A stretch of 64,000 bases of DNA from Clostridiales bacterium Firm_11 (GCA_001604105.1 LVAQ01000004.1:1-64000), one strand, 5' to 3'; counted from the stretch's first letter, positions 51,872 through 61,822 are shown. Translations and numbers: made by a program. The notes: a model not told the origin generated them from the sequence alone.

Positions 51872-52107
51872 ACGGTAATGACTGCGGACGGCATTCTTCC
51901 CTTCATGCAGAGAGCGGGCGGCTGGTGCAAGCACGCAAAGGGCTGAACGTTCCTTCCACCGCACGAACCAACGGCGATAAGCCGATCGGGCACGCCCGTT
52001 ACAGCGTGTAAAAGTGAAGCGCGCATGCGCTTAAGCCGGGTGGCACCGCGGAGATACGCAACCTCCGTCCCTGTGATGGCGACAGCCGTTGGCAGGGGCG
52101 TTTTTGT
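51872..52107 (+). promoter_or_regulatory. T-box leader of serS
   Basis: The conserved T-box GGGTGGCACCGCGG lies at 52038-52051, and a terminator (stem 52066-52073 with 52093-52100, then TTTTT) follows. AGAGAG at 51910-51915 fits the stem I AG bulge. After TGAACG at 51944-51949, the triplet TCC (51951-51953) is a candidate Ser specifier; this reading is inference. Uncharged tRNA-Ser would stabilise the antiterminator and allow serS expression. Confidence 0.88.
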
Positions 52108-52140
52108 ATCCACACATAAACCAAACAGGAGGGGATCCCA

Positions 52141-53415
52141 ATGCTCGATGTACGAAGAATCCGGCAGAATCCGCAGGAACTCAAGGATATGCTCATGAAC
52201 CGCAATAAGGATGCGGCAATCGTGGACGATTTTCTTGCAAGGGATGAGCAGCGGCGCGCGCGCATGACGCAGGTGGAAGAAAAGAAAGCGCTGCGCAACC
52301 AGACCAGCAAGCAAATCGGCATCGCGAAGAAGAACGGCGCGCCCGAAGCGGAGACGGCCGCCATGATGGAATCCATGCGCGTATTGGGCGAAGAGATTGC
52401 CGTGCTGGACGCGGAGATTGCCGCGCTGGAAGAAGAGCAGAACCAGTTCTTGCTCACCACGCCCAACTACCCGCAAGCCAGCGTGCCCGTGGGCGCGGAT
52501 GAAAGCGCGAATGTGGAGCAGCGCCGCTGGGGCGAACCCCGCGTGTTCGCGTGGGAACCCAAACCCCATTGGGAAATCGGCACAGATTTGAAGATACTGG
52601 ATTTTGACGGCGCGGCCAGGATCAGCGGCGCGCGCTTCACGGTGTACCGTGGGCTTGGCGCAAGGCTGGAGCGCGCGATCATCAGTTTTTTTCTGGATAC
52701 GCATATCGAAGCGGGGTATGAGGAGATTCTCCCGCCTTATATGGTGACCCGCGCCACTATGACCGGCACCGGACAGCTTCCCAAATTTGAGGAGGATGCC
52801 TACAAGGTGGACGCAAACACCTTCCTCATCCCCACAGCGGAAGTCCCCGTGACCAACCTGTACCGCGAAAGCATCTTGGACGGGGATGCTTTGCCCATCC
52901 GGCATTGCGCGTTTTCGGCGTGTTTCCGCTCGGAGGCGGGCAGCGCGGGGCGAGACACGCGCGGGCTCATTCGTCAGCACCAGTTTAACAAGGTAGAAAT
53001 GGTCAAGATCACCAAACCGGAACAGAGCGATGCGGAGCTGGAAAGCATGACCGCGCAGGCGGAAAAGGTGCTGCGCCTGTTGGGGCTGCCTTACCGCGTG
53101 GTGTGTCTGTCCACGGGGGATATGGGCTTCAGCGCCGCAAAAACCTATGATATTGAGGTTTGGATGCCCAGCTACGGCCGGTATGTGGAAATTTCCAGCT
53201 GTTCCAATTGCGAGGATTTTCAGGCGCGGCGCGCAAACATCCGCTATCGGGAAGCTGCCAAGGATAAGCCCCAGTTCTGCCATACGCTCAACGGAAGCGG
53301 CGTGGCGGTGGGCCGCACGGTGGCCGCCATTTTGGAGAATTATCAGAATGATGATGGTACCGTAACCGTACCCGAGGTACTGCGCCCCTGGATGCGTACG
53401 GATGTGATTGGTTGA
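52141..53415 (+). CDS. serS: Seryl-tRNA synthetase
   Basis: A 424-aa class II synthetase. It has the N-terminal long antiparallel coiled coil (about 25-105) that holds the tRNA-Ser variable arm. The catalytic core contains [32 protein letters not shown] (serine pocket), motif 2 [20 protein letters not shown] and motif 3 near [28 protein letters not shown] precedes the ATG. The T-box leader upstream indicates control by Ser-tRNA charging. Confidence 0.98.
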   Translation: MLDVRRIRQNPQELKDMLMNRNKDAAIVDDFLARDEQRRARMTQVEEKKALRNQTSKQIGIAKKNGAPEAETAAMMESMRVLGEEIAVLDAEIAALEEEQNQFLLTTPNYPQASVPVGADESANVEQRRWGEPRVFAWEPKPHWEIGTDLKILDFDGAARISGARFTVYRGLGARLERAIISFFLDTHIEAGYEEILPPYMVTRATMTGTGQLPKFEEDAYKVDANTFLIPTAEVPVTNLYRESILDGDALPIRHCAFSACFRSEAGSAGRDTRGLIRQHQFNKVEMVKITKPEQSDAELESMTAQAEKVLRLLGLPYRVVCLSTGDMGFSAAKTYDIEVWMPSYGRYVEISSCSNCEDFQARRANIRYREAAKDKPQFCHTLNGSGVAVGRTVAAILENYQNDDGTVTVPEVLRPWMRTDVIG

Positions 53416-53422
53416 AAACCGC

Positions 53423-53450
53423 GCTGGCAGCAGGCGTGCCTGCTGCCAGC
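53423..53450 (+). terminator. Perfect hairpin after serS
   Basis: A 13-bp perfect inverted repeat (53423-53435 with 53438-53450) with a 2-nt centre, just after the serS stop. No T run follows, so it may protect the 3' end rather than terminate. Confidence 0.5.
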
Positions 53451-53603
53451 GTTAGCGTCTGCGCGCTGAAGGCCATGCGGTTATTCCGGTTGCCAACAAG
53501 GCCACCCGGTGGCCATGTAGCCGCCGGATGGCTGTGCGCCGTAGGGGAGGAGCGCCGCTGCGTTTTCTCACCGAACATTAATACAGCCCTAATGCCGCCC
53601 GCC

Positions 53604-53632
53604 TTGCCAAGTACCTGAAAAAAGAGTATAGT
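53604..53632 (+). promoter_or_regulatory. Promoter of the nitroreductase-rarA group
   Basis: TTGCCA (53604-53609), a 17-bp spacer and TATAGT (53627-53632), about 50 nt before the start at 53690. Confidence 0.7.
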
Positions 53633-53689
53633 AAAAAAGCTGCGGGTAACGCCAATGCCAAGGAACGTAAGCGTTAGGAGGTGCCGACG

Positions 53690-54448
53690 ATGGCCGGCCA
53701 ATGGAATTTGAACGGGTATTATGACCCCGCAAAACTGACCGATCTCTACGAGGCTGTCCGGCGCAGAGAGAGCACACGGCTGTTTGCCGCCGCGCCGTGC
53801 GCGGAGAAGTGGAACGCGTTGCTAGCCGCCGCGGACAGCCTTGCTTTGCCGGGTGTGCGGATTGCGCTGGGCATTTGTGATAATTCGCTGTTCCAGCCGT
53901 TATTTGGGCTTCTTATGAAATTCGAGAATGTGCAGCGGTTTGCTGCCGTCATTACACAGGATGCGCAGGCGGAAACGCTGGTTAACGCGGGTGTAAGCGG
54001 CGAGATGTTCATGCTGCGCGCGGTGGCGCTGGGGCTTGGCGGGTGCTGGGTCTCCGGCACATTTAAGCGGGGACAGGTGGGCATCCATACCAAGGATGGG
54101 GAGAAGATCGTTTCCCTGATTGCGCTGGGCGTGCCCAAACGCATGCCGGAGCCACCCCTTGCGCGCAAACGCAAACCCGTAACAGAAATCTGCCCCCATT
54201 ATGAAGAAATGCCGCCCGCTTTGCGGGAAGTGGCTGAATACATACGCGTCGCGCCCAGTGCTGTGAACCTGCAACCCTGGCGCATTACGCCCGCGGGAGA
54301 AAATGCCATAAACATCGCCGTTTCCCTGCCGCGCCTGCGGCTGGATCTGGGCATTGCCATGTGCCACGCGCTGCTTGCACTGGGCAGCACGCCCGCGCAG
54401 TTTATGCTGGATGAAACCGGCATGAGCGCGACCCTGACACTGCTATGA
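53690..54448 (+). CDS. Nitroreductase-like protein
   Basis: A 252-aa protein of the nitroreductase-like fold (TM1586-type, tandem halves). It has LYEAVRRRESTRLFAAAP at the start, as FMN-binding nitroreductases do, GCWVSGTFKRG and LIALGVPKRMPEPPLARKRKP in the middle, and EYIRVAPSAVNLQPWRI in the second half, the usual S-x-x-N-x-Q-P-W binding motif. It likely carries a flavin, but the substrate is unknown. ATG at 53690 has AGGAGG 8 nt upstream. The stop overlaps the rarA start (ATGA). Confidence 0.82.
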   Translation: MAGQWNLNGYYDPAKLTDLYEAVRRRESTRLFAAAPCAEKWNALLAAADSLALPGVRIALGICDNSLFQPLFGLLMKFENVQRFAAVITQDAQAETLVNAGVSGEMFMLRAVALGLGGCWVSGTFKRGQVGIHTKDGEKIVSLIALGVPKRMPEPPLARKRKPVTEICPHYEEMPPALREVAEYIRVAPSAVNLQPWRITPAGENAINIAVSLPRLRLDLGIAMCHALLALGSTPAQFMLDETGMSATLTLL

Positions 54449-55791
54449 GCGATCCCCATCAACCTACCTTTTGGAGCGATATGCAGGGGCACCCGACACA
54501 GGCGCCGCTGGCGGATCGGATGCGGCCGCGCACGCTGGATGAGTTCATCGGCCAGGGAAAGCTGGTGGGCGAAGGCAAACTGCTGCGCCGCGCCATCATG
54601 GCGGATAGGATGCAAAGCAGCATCTTCTGGGGGCCGCCGGGCTGCGGCAAAACCACGCTGGCAGGCATTGTGGCCGGCATGACGGACAGCGCGTTTGAGA
54701 AGCTCAACGCCGTTACCAGCGGCGTGGCGGATGTGCGCAAAGTTTTAAAGGAAGCGCAGGAGCGCCGCCAGCGTTACGGGAAAGCAACCTATCTGCTGCT
54801 GGACGAATGCCACCGCTGGAATAAGGCGCAGAGCGACAGCATCCTGCCGGCCATTGAGAGCGGGTTGATCCGCTTCATCGGCTCAACCACCGAAAACCCC
54901 ATGGCCAGCATGACGCCCGCCATTGTGAGTCGATGCCGTGTTTTTCATTTTGAACCGCTTTCTACCGAGGATGTGCTTACCGCCATGGAGCGCGCGCTGC
55001 TTGACCCGGAGCGCGGGTTTGGCCGCTACCGCGTTACCTGTGAGGAGGGCGCCCTGCGCTATATCGCGGGCGTGGCAAACGGCGATGTGCGCACCGCGCT
55101 TTCCGCGCTGGAGCTATTGTTCCTGACCACCGATGAGACCACCGAAAACGCGCAGGCCGCCCCTGTGCGCCACCTGACCCTTGCCGCCGCGCAGGAGAGC
55201 GTGCAAAAGCCGATTCTCAAACTGGATGAAGATTTATATTACGACATGCTTTCCGCATTCATCAAAAGCATGCGCGGCAGCGACGCGGACGCGGCGCTGC
55301 TGTGGTTTGCCAGGCTCCTGTACGCGGGGGTGGATCCCAAGTTGATTGTGCGGCGCATTATCGTGCATGCCAGCGAGGATGTGGGGCTTGCCGATCCGGT
55401 GGCGATGCTGCAGGCGCATGCGGCGGCAAACGCGCTGGAGGTAGTAGGCATGCCGGAAGCGCGCATTCCCATCGCGCAGGCGATTATTGCCATCTGCATG
55501 GCTGAGAAGAGCAACAGCGTTGTCAACGCGCTGGCCGCGGCGCAGGCGGATGCGGAGGCGGGCGGTTTTTCCGCCGTGCCGGAATACCTGCGTGACCAGA
55601 GTTACCACACCCCCCACAAGGATACCCCGATGTATCTCTACCCGCACGACTATCCTGACCACTTTGTTGCGCAAACGTACATGCCGCAAGGCTATGAAAC
55701 CCGCGTGTACTATGTGCCAAGCGAGCAGGGCAACGAAGCGAAACTGAAGGCGCGCCTTGCGCGAAGGTTTGGAGGAACGAAAAAGCTGTGA
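54445..55791 (+). CDS. rarA: Replication-associated recombination protein A (MgsA/RarA)
   Basis: A 448-aa AAA+ ATPase that acts at stalled replication forks. LADRMRPRTLDEFIGQGKLV opens the family domain, WGPPGCGKTTLAG is Walker A, LLLDECHRWNKAQSD is Walker B (most members have DEIHRFNK), and STTENPMASMTPAIVSRCRV is sensor 1 and the arginine finger. The C-terminal half (about 250-448) is the tetramerisation domain with YDMLSAFIKSMRGSDADAAL and a DYPDHF-containing end. Overlaps the gene before and the kinase after by 4 nt each, which indicates coupled translation. Confidence 0.96.
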   Translation: MSDPHQPTFWSDMQGHPTQAPLADRMRPRTLDEFIGQGKLVGEGKLLRRAIMADRMQSSIFWGPPGCGKTTLAGIVAGMTDSAFEKLNAVTSGVADVRKVLKEAQERRQRYGKATYLLLDECHRWNKAQSDSILPAIESGLIRFIGSTTENPMASMTPAIVSRCRVFHFEPLSTEDVLTAMERALLDPERGFGRYRVTCEEGALRYIAGVANGDVRTALSALELLFLTTDETTENAQAAPVRHLTLAAAQESVQKPILKLDEDLYYDMLSAFIKSMRGSDADAALLWFARLLYAGVDPKLIVRRIIVHASEDVGLADPVAMLQAHAAANALEVVGMPEARIPIAQAIIAICMAEKSNSVVNALAAAQADAEAGGFSAVPEYLRDQSYHTPHKDTPMYLYPHDYPDHFVAQTYMPQGYETRVYYVPSEQGNEAKLKARLARRFGGTKKL

Positions 55792-56651
55792 GCCGAAAAC
55801 TTGCCAGGAATATCGACATCGGCAAAGCGTCCCTCTATGCGGTGATCGTCAATGTATCGGAGATCGTCGTGCTCATTGGGTTTGTGGTATACTTGCTTTG
55901 GACCGATATCAACGAAAGTAACCTCTTTGCCGTCCAGTGGATTGCCATCCTTGGCGCGCTGATGGCATGCTGGGGCGCTTTTCTGGACATCCGGGAAGCG
56001 CTGCTTACCCGCCGCAGGCTGCGCTTTATGGAAGATCTGGAGGAGAGCAACCTTCAGATGGATACGCTCAACCATACCCTGCGCGCGCAGCGGCATGACT
56101 TCCTTAACCACCTGCAAGTGGTTTACAGCCTGATGGAGATGCAGGAGTATGATGAGGCGACGGATTATCTGGATAAAGTTTATGGCGAGATTCGCTCTGT
56201 ATCCAGCTTTCTGGCTACCAAATGTACAGCGGTAAACGCACTGCTCAACGTAAAAGCGGGCGCGTGCGCGGAGCGGGGTGTGCAGCTGATCCTGAACATC
56301 AAAAGCGCGCTGGAGGGCATTTCCATTCCCGGATGGGAATTGTGCCGCGTGCTTGCCAACCTGATCGACAACGCCATAGACGCGCTGAAAGGCGCGCCGC
56401 TGCCCCGTATTGAGCTCACCATCGCGGAGGATTTGCGCGCGTTCACCTTTACCGTTGCCAACAACGGCGCGCCCATCCCGGAAGAGCTGCTGGAGGATAT
56501 TTTTCTGGCGGGCATGAGTACCAAGGGTGTGGGGCGGGGCATGGGACTGGCCATCGTTCGGGAAACGCTGGCGGAGTATGGCGGCATGGTGGAATGTGAA
56601 AGTGACGAAACCGAAACGGCCTTCCGTGTGACGGTGCCCAAGCAGCTTTAA
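55788..56651 (+). CDS. Sensor histidine kinase, Spo0B/GHKL type, no partner nearby
   Basis: A 287-aa protein with two N-terminal membrane helices (about 15-40 and 50-68), a short coiled coil, and the phosphoacceptor region TLRAQRHDFLNHLQVVYSLM with H at about 101, of the DcuS/CitA/Spo0B kind. The ATPase part has NLIDNAIDAL (N box), GMGLAIVRETLAEYGG (G box) and a normal length. There is almost no extracytoplasmic loop, so the signal is probably sensed in the membrane or inside. No response regulator is next to it. GTG start overlaps the rarA stop. Confidence 0.85.
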   Translation: MSRKLARNIDIGKASLYAVIVNVSEIVVLIGFVVYLLWTDINESNLFAVQWIAILGALMACWGAFLDIREALLTRRRLRFMEDLEESNLQMDTLNHTLRAQRHDFLNHLQVVYSLMEMQEYDEATDYLDKVYGEIRSVSSFLATKCTAVNALLNVKAGACAERGVQLILNIKSALEGISIPGWELCRVLANLIDNAIDALKGAPLPRIELTIAEDLRAFTFTVANNGAPIPEELLEDIFLAGMSTKGVGRGMGLAIVRETLAEYGGMVECESDETETAFRVTVPKQL

Positions 56652-56870
56652 GCGCTGTGTTAAACGCGGCCGCCGATCGCCGCTTTGCCAAGCATGGCGC
56701 TTATGATGGGAATACCCGCCCGGCGCGCCAGCCAAAGCCACAAGTGGCAGGGGTGGTGCATCCCTGCGCGGCATCCAAGGAATGGCCGCAGGGGACGCAG
56801 CTACCGGCCGCCTGTCGCCAAGGCGACCGGACAGCCAACAGTTCATATGCAACGGGAAAGGTGGCGCGGG

Positions 56871-58358
56871 ATGGAGCAATCCAAGAAACGGTTTCTTAAA
56901 AACATGGTCGGTTTCTCGCTTAACACATGGATAGGCTTCGCGATAGGGCTGATTGCCTCGCCCATTGCGACGCGGCTGTTCAGCGTGGATGAGATGGGAA
57001 AGCTGAACATGTTCAGCCTGTATGCTTCCTTGTTTGCCGCCACGGCCTATTTGGGGCTGGATCAGGCGTATGTCAGGTTTTTCCGTGAACCGCCCGCGGG
57101 CAGTACCAGCAAGGGATTGTTTACCTTCTGTGCTTCCAGTTCACTGACATTCGGATTGGTGGCGGCGCTGATTGCGCTGCCGTTTTGGCGCGGCGTCAGC
57201 GTGCAGGTAGCTACCCAGCCGGATATGGTGGTATATCTGTGCCTGGTGGTATACAGCCTGTGTCTGATTGCGTTTCGTTACCTTTCGTTGAGCTACCGTA
57301 TGGAGCAAAACGCGCGGCTGTATACCATACAGGGCGTCATGCAGGTGCTGCTCACCAAGATTGTATACCTGACCATCGCCTTCCGCAGCGCGCAGGCAAA
57401 GCTTTCCATCGTGATGCTGACCTTGCTCATGGCAGCCTTTACGCTTGCGTTTGCGTTTGTCCAGCGGCGGCGGGTGGATCGGCATTTCCTGACGCAGGTG
57501 AATGCGCCGTTCCTCAAAGAAGTAGGCGCTTATGCCGCGCCGCTGATTCCGCTGGCCATCATGAGCTGGCTGAACAACTCGGTTTCGGTACTGGTGCTTC
57601 GCAATTTGATGAGCGTTGCGGCGGTGGGCGTATATACCTCAGGTTTGGTATTGGCCTCCACGATCAACCTGATCCAGACCGGCTTTAATACCTATTGGGC
57701 GCCTTACGTGTATGAGAATTATCAACGCAACGATCAGCGCCGCTTCTTTACCGTACATCGGCTCATGGCATGCCTGCTTACGGGGTTTGGACTTACCATG
57801 ACGCTTCTGCAGGCGCCAGTTTATTTGCTTTTAGGCCCTGCCTTCCGTGGTTCCGCGGTCTATTTTCCCTTCTTGTTTTTGACGCCCATCAGCTATTGCC
57901 TCAGCGAAACAACGGGCATGGGCATCGGCATCGCTAAAAAAAGCTATTGGAATACGCTCATTTTCATGATTTCGGCGTTGGTAAGCCTTGGGCTCAGCTT
58001 CCTGCTGATACCGCTATGGCAGGACGCGGGCGCGGCGATGGCGGCGGCGGGCGGCGCGATGGTGGCGTTGGGCATCCGCACGCTTGTTGGCGAACGGTAT
58101 TACAAGGCCATTGCAAGCTACCGCTATCTTGGCTACTCGCTGGGGCTGATGTTACTGGCCGCGGTAGCTAATTATGCGCTATCCGCCAATGCTGTGGTAA
58201 AATACATAGCGTTGGCGGCTATCTACGCGCTGGCTTTGTACCTGTTCCGGCGTGAAATCGCTACGCTGCTGACCACCGCCAGGCAGTTGCTTCAGGGCGG
58301 CGCGGACGCGCTTAAACGAAAGGCCGCAAGGCCTACAGACGAAGGAGATCCCTCATGA
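56871..58358 (+). CDS. Oligosaccharide flippase (Wzx/MATE-like)
   Basis: A 495-aa membrane protein with about 12-14 helices. The first, NMVGFSLNTWIGFAIGLIAS, and ATRLFSVDEMGKLNMFSLYA are typical of polysaccharide transporters of the MOP superfamily. AAVGVYTSGLVLASTINLIQ in the middle is also characteristic. It would move lipid-linked oligosaccharides to the outer face. A longer reading starts at 56685, but the ATG at 56871 with GGAAAGGTGG ahead fits better. It overlaps the GT4 gene by 4 nt. Confidence 0.85.
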   Translation: MEQSKKRFLKNMVGFSLNTWIGFAIGLIASPIATRLFSVDEMGKLNMFSLYASLFAATAYLGLDQAYVRFFREPPAGSTSKGLFTFCASSSLTFGLVAALIALPFWRGVSVQVATQPDMVVYLCLVVYSLCLIAFRYLSLSYRMEQNARLYTIQGVMQVLLTKIVYLTIAFRSAQAKLSIVMLTLLMAAFTLAFAFVQRRRVDRHFLTQVNAPFLKEVGAYAAPLIPLAIMSWLNNSVSVLVLRNLMSVAAVGVYTSGLVLASTINLIQTGFNTYWAPYVYENYQRNDQRRFFTVHRLMACLLTGFGLTMTLLQAPVYLLLGPAFRGSAVYFPFLFLTPISYCLSETTGMGIGIAKKSYWNTLIFMISALVSLGLSFLLIPLWQDAGAAMAAAGGAMVALGIRTLVGERYYKAIASYRYLGYSLGLMLLAAVANYALSANAVVKYIALAAIYALALYLFRREIATLLTTARQLLQGGADALKRKAARPTDEGDPS

Positions 58359-59500
58359 GCAAACGGATTCTGTTGATCTCGGATGCAGGCAGTTTTTGGA
58401 CGAAGCGTTATATCGAGAACCTGCTTCTGCCCGACGGCTGGGAAGTGGTGGTATTCCCCATCTGGCAGGCGCAGGGGCGTTTTGACGCGTTTTATGCGGA
58501 TCATCATGTAACGGTGTATCGGGATACACACCGCCTGCCGGTGGTACGCCGCATCCCGCGCCTGCGCATGTGGGTACGCATTGCAGCCAACGCCCGTTCC
58601 CTGCAAAAACTGGGGCCGTTTGACGCGATTCATAACCACTACCTGTCCCAACGCGATCTGGCGCTGGGCGCGGCTGTTAAGCGCGCCAACCCAAACGCCA
58701 AGTGGGTATGCAGCTACTGGGGCAGCGACCTGCTGCGCCAGACGGGCGTAGAGCTAGCCCGCATGAAGCGCTATCTGGCGCAATGCGATCACGTGACCGT
58801 GCACTCTTCTTTGCATATCCAACGCATTCAAACCCTGTTCGGCGAGCGCATCGCGGCTAAAACGGCGCTGGTTTACTTTGGCCAGACGGTGTATGCGGAT
58901 ATTGACCGCGTACGCGCCATGGCGGATAAAGCCGCGTGCAAAGCGCATTTTGGCCTGCCTGTGGATAAGCCGGTCATCTGCCTTGGGTATAACGCGTCGC
59001 CGACGCACAAACATCTGGAGTTGCTCAAAGGCCTACGCACCTTGCCGGAAGACACGCTCAAGAGCTGGTCGCTGGTGCTGCAAATGACCTATGGCAGTAT
59101 GGATAACAGCTATTTTGATACCGTCAAAGAAGCCGCCGCGGCCATGCCCTGCCATACATTGCTCCTGACGGAGTTTATGGATGGCACAGAAAGCGCCTAT
59201 TTGCGTTTGGCGGCGGATGTGTTTGTGCTGGCCATTCCCACGGATGCGTTTTCCGCAAGCTTGCAGGAGTACCTGTACGCGGGCGCGCGGGTGCTACGCG
59301 CCAAATGGCTGAAATACCCGCAACTAACCGAGCTGGGTATTGACACAGCAGAATTCTCGGAGCTTGCGCAGGTGCCGACGCTGCTTTCGCAGGTGCTCGC
59401 GCGGGAACTCAGCGCACAGGAAAAGCAGAACCGTGCCATGCTTAAGGATAAGTACTCCTGGGACACCGTACGGGAAGGATGGCTAAGGCTGTACCGCTGA
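58355..59500 (+). CDS. GT4-like glycosyltransferase
   Basis: A 381-aa cytoplasmic GT-B fold enzyme. The N-terminal half opens MSKRILLISDAGSFWTKRYI and contains CSYWGSDLLRQ; the C-terminal half has ICLGYNASPTHKHLELLKGL, a donor-binding loop, and FVLAIPTDAFSASLQEYLYA with the acidic or polar residues that hold the nucleotide sugar. No membrane segment. The pair with the flippase suggests one step in making and exporting a surface polysaccharide; the sugar is unknown. Confidence 0.83.
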   Translation: MSKRILLISDAGSFWTKRYIENLLLPDGWEVVVFPIWQAQGRFDAFYADHHVTVYRDTHRLPVVRRIPRLRMWVRIAANARSLQKLGPFDAIHNHYLSQRDLALGAAVKRANPNAKWVCSYWGSDLLRQTGVELARMKRYLAQCDHVTVHSSLHIQRIQTLFGERIAAKTALVYFGQTVYADIDRVRAMADKAACKAHFGLPVDKPVICLGYNASPTHKHLELLKGLRTLPEDTLKSWSLVLQMTYGSMDNSYFDTVKEAAAAMPCHTLLLTEFMDGTESAYLRLAADVFVLAIPTDAFSASLQEYLYAGARVLRAKWLKYPQLTELGIDTAEFSELAQVPTLLSQVLARELSAQEKQNRAMLKDKYSWDTVREGWLRLYR

Positions 59501-59619
59501 ACCGCGGCCGCGAACGAGCGTAAGGAATCTGGCGGAATGCCTTGCGGCGCCAGGTACCTGCTGCGAAAACCGCGCAAAAACGCTAAGCCGTAGAAAGAGC
59601 GATGCTTACGCATAACAAA

Positions 59620-59651
59620 CAGGCAGGCTGGGCGTGTTGCCCGGCCTGCCT
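59620..59651. terminator. Bidirectional terminator between GT4 and the WG protein
   Basis: A 13-bp stem (one G-U) around a GTGTT loop, with T-rich sequence on both flanks. It sits between the convergent genes ending at 59500 and 59688. Confidence 0.7.
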
Positions 59652-59687
59652 GCGCTGTTTGCAGCATGGGAGCGTTAACAACCCAGG

Positions 59688-61346
59688 TCACGCACCGTCA
59701 GCTTGATCCGACGCCTGTGCGCTGTAGGTAGCTACAGGGATGGGCGTGCCAGACTGGTCAAACAAGGCAAAGGTCATATGCCACCGCTGTATGACGGTAG
59801 CCTCGCCCTTCTCATCAATATAGTTCCACTGGCTGCTGCGGCGTTTCCGCCCCTCGATGAAGCCCTGCCTGCATTCGACGGGCACATCGGTATCGATGGT
59901 AAAGGAACGCATGTTTTTGTTCAGGTAAACCACGGTGCCGTTCTCATCTACCACCGCGCCGTAATCCGCGCTAAACGGCGCCGCCGCTTCGTACTGGATG
60001 AAGATGCGCATATTGCCGTTGACGTCGATGTAGCCGTAGTTCCCGCGGTAGCTTACGCGGCAGAGGGTATTGGCGTTAAAATCGTCATGGCTGCCCCATG
60101 AAGGCGCAAGCACCATCGTGCCCGCGGTAGAGGCCAGACCCCATAATTTGTTCTGACGCACCCAAGCCCGTCTGTGGATGGGGTCAAAATCGCCGATTTC
60201 ACTGTATTTGGCGCGCAGCACCAGATTGCCCGTCGTATCCAGCAATCCCCAGGCGTCACCGCGCTTGACGGCGCACAGGCCATATTGAAAGGTTTTGACG
60301 GCCGCATAAGCCGGTTTGATGACAATTTCGCCGCTTGCATCAATGAAACCCCATTTTTTCTTGACCCGGATGCCCGCGAGACCATCGGAGAAAGATTCCG
60401 CGCCTGTGTACGTCAGGGGGATCATCAGGTTGGCGGCGGTGTCGATATAACCGTATTGCTTAGCCTTGCTTACGGTGGCTTTGCCCTCGCTGAAGGGCAG
60501 GGCGCTGTCCCATGCAAAGCCATCACCGAGCAGCGTGCCGCCCTGTGGGTCAAGGTAGCCCCACAAACCGTCTTTCTGCACGGGTATGTATCCCTCCGCA
60601 TAGGCGCCCACCGCTTCGTAGCCATGGCCGATCAATGCTCCGCTGGTCAAATCAAACAGGGATATGCCGCTGGCATCGCTCACGGCGGCCACGCCGGAAA
60701 CAGTCCAGAGCACGCTGTCATAAACCGCGGGGACGATCAGCGCTCCATCGGAACGGATCAGGCCGTAGGTACCCGCCGCAGGCTCAATGTCTGTTTCGGT
60801 TACGCTGGTTTGTCCTTGAAACACAAGCGCAACGGGCAAAGGCGTTGCAGCCGTATCCGCAGAAACACTTTCCGCGCGAAAAACCCGCTCTGCCCAGTCA
60901 AATTGCGGGGGGATGCGCCAAGACCCTTCCGCGTCCACATAACCAAACTTGGCGTTTTGCGCGAAGCGGTGCAGCCGCAGGGTCTGGCAGAGAGAACGCT
61001 GGTAATCGCTGTCTAAAAACCCCGATAGCGTTTCCCATTTTACAAGGGCAGCAGCCGGATCATCACGCAGCATCAGCAGGCGCGCATAGGCATACTCGGC
61101 ATACCTTGAGGCGTCGGGTTCGCCGCTGATGCCCGCAAAGGCATTCACCGCCGAAAGAAAGCTGCCTGCCGCAAGCAAGGCCAGCGCCTGCTGCATTTCC
61201 GCGCTTGCCTCTGTGGTGGCGAACGTTGCATCCGCCGCCATGTCGGTCTGGGTCAGGGTTGATTCGCCTACCAGATAATCTTCCGCCATGGCAAGGGCGG
61301 GCAGCATGCAAAGGATGCACAGCCACGCGAGCAAGCGTGTTTTCAT
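59688..61346 (-). CDS. Secreted WG-repeat protein
   Basis: A 552-aa exported protein. Residues 1-21 are a signal peptide (MKTRLLAWLCILCMLPALAMA, predicted cut after AMA). From about residue 115 on, at least seven WG-type repeats can be followed by their aromatic-G-[YFL]-[IL] cores: KFGYVDAEGSW, TYGLIRSDGAL, LWGYLDPQG, QYGYIDTAAN, KWGFIDASGEI, AWGLLDTTGN, LWGLASTAG and NYGYIDVNGN. WG repeats form beta structures of unknown role. The start at 61346 has GGAGGTC ahead. The open frame continues to 61724, across the divergent promoter region. Confidence 0.88.
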   Translation of the reverse strand: MKTRLLAWLCILCMLPALAMAEDYLVGESTLTQTDMAADATFATTEASAEMQQALALLAAGSFLSAVNAFAGISGEPDASRYAEYAYARLLMLRDDPAAALVKWETLSGFLDSDYQRSLCQTLRLHRFAQNAKFGYVDAEGSWRIPPQFDWAERVFRAESVSADTAATPLPVALVFQGQTSVTETDIEPAAGTYGLIRSDGALIVPAVYDSVLWTVSGVAAVSDASGISLFDLTSGALIGHGYEAVGAYAEGYIPVQKDGLWGYLDPQGGTLLGDGFAWDSALPFSEGKATVSKAKQYGYIDTAANLMIPLTYTGAESFSDGLAGIRVKKKWGFIDASGEIVIKPAYAAVKTFQYGLCAVKRGDAWGLLDTTGNLVLRAKYSEIGDFDPIHRRAWVRQNKLWGLASTAGTMVLAPSWGSHDDFNANTLCRVSYRGNYGYIDVNGNMRIFIQYEAAAPFSADYGAVVDENGTVVYLNKNMRSFTIDTDVPVECRQGFIEGRKRRSSQWNYIDEKGEATVIQRWHMTFALFDQSGTPIPVATYSAQASDQADGA

Positions 61347-61402
61347 AGCCGACCTCCAGATGTAGGGATGAAGTATGGGGCGCAAACGTAAGTCTGGTAA
61401 CC

Positions 61403-61432
61403 ATTGTAGCACCCGCGTGCTTTGGCCGTCAA
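61403..61432 (-). promoter_or_regulatory. Promoter of the WG-repeat gene
   Basis: On the - strand TTGACG (61427-61432), an 18-bp spacer and TACAAT (61403-61408), about 55 nt before the start. Confidence 0.65.
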
Positions 61433-61491
61433 GCAACGTCGCCGAAGCGTTACATGTTGTATACCATTGTCGTTTTTTTGCTGTACTTGCC

Positions 61492-61520
61492 TTGACAAAG
61501 CAATCCCTGCCCTGTATAAT
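61492..61520 (+). promoter_or_regulatory. Promoter of the aspS-gatC T-box operon
   Basis: Perfect TTGACA (61492-61497), 17-bp spacer, perfect TATAAT (61515-61520). Confidence 0.9.
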
Positions 61521-61526
61521 TCGCGC

Positions 61527-61822
61527 AAGGCAATGAAGGGAAGAGTACCTCTGGCACAGGATCTTAAAGAGAGCCGCAGGCGCTGGGAACGCGGCAGATC
61601 CCCCGGAGTGAAGAACAGCCCGGAGCACCCGCTCAAACGGCGCAAGCTTAGTAGACGCGGGCGGGTACGCCCGATATCGCGAAGGGAAATACGTCATGCC
61701 GCAGGGCAGGGCTGTTTCCGTCAAAGAGCGGGTCGCCTACAGGCGGCCAATGCGGGTGGTACCGCGAAGGGCATATGCAAGCCCTCCGCCCCGATGATAG
61801 TATCGGGGCGGAGGGCTTTTTC
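61527..61822 (+). promoter_or_regulatory. T-box leader with probable Asn specifier
   Basis: The T-box GGGTGGTACCGCG lies at 61754-61766 and the terminator is a perfect 15-bp stem (61781-61795 with 61802-61816) with a T6 run. Stem I has GAGTA on its 5' side and, facing it, GTGAAGAACAG. Pairing GGG/CCC below and CTC/GAG above this internal loop places AAC (61614-61616) at the specifier position. That is an Asn codon, although the gene is annotated as Asp. The reading is by hand and should be tested by a covariance model. Confidence 0.85.

Noticed and set aside
51631..53283. 550-codon - strand frame
   Set aside because: Antisense to serS and the serine hydrolase; it crosses the T-box leader.
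55710..56879. 389-codon - strand frame
   Set aside because: Antisense to the histidine kinase and the end of rarA; no ribosome site.
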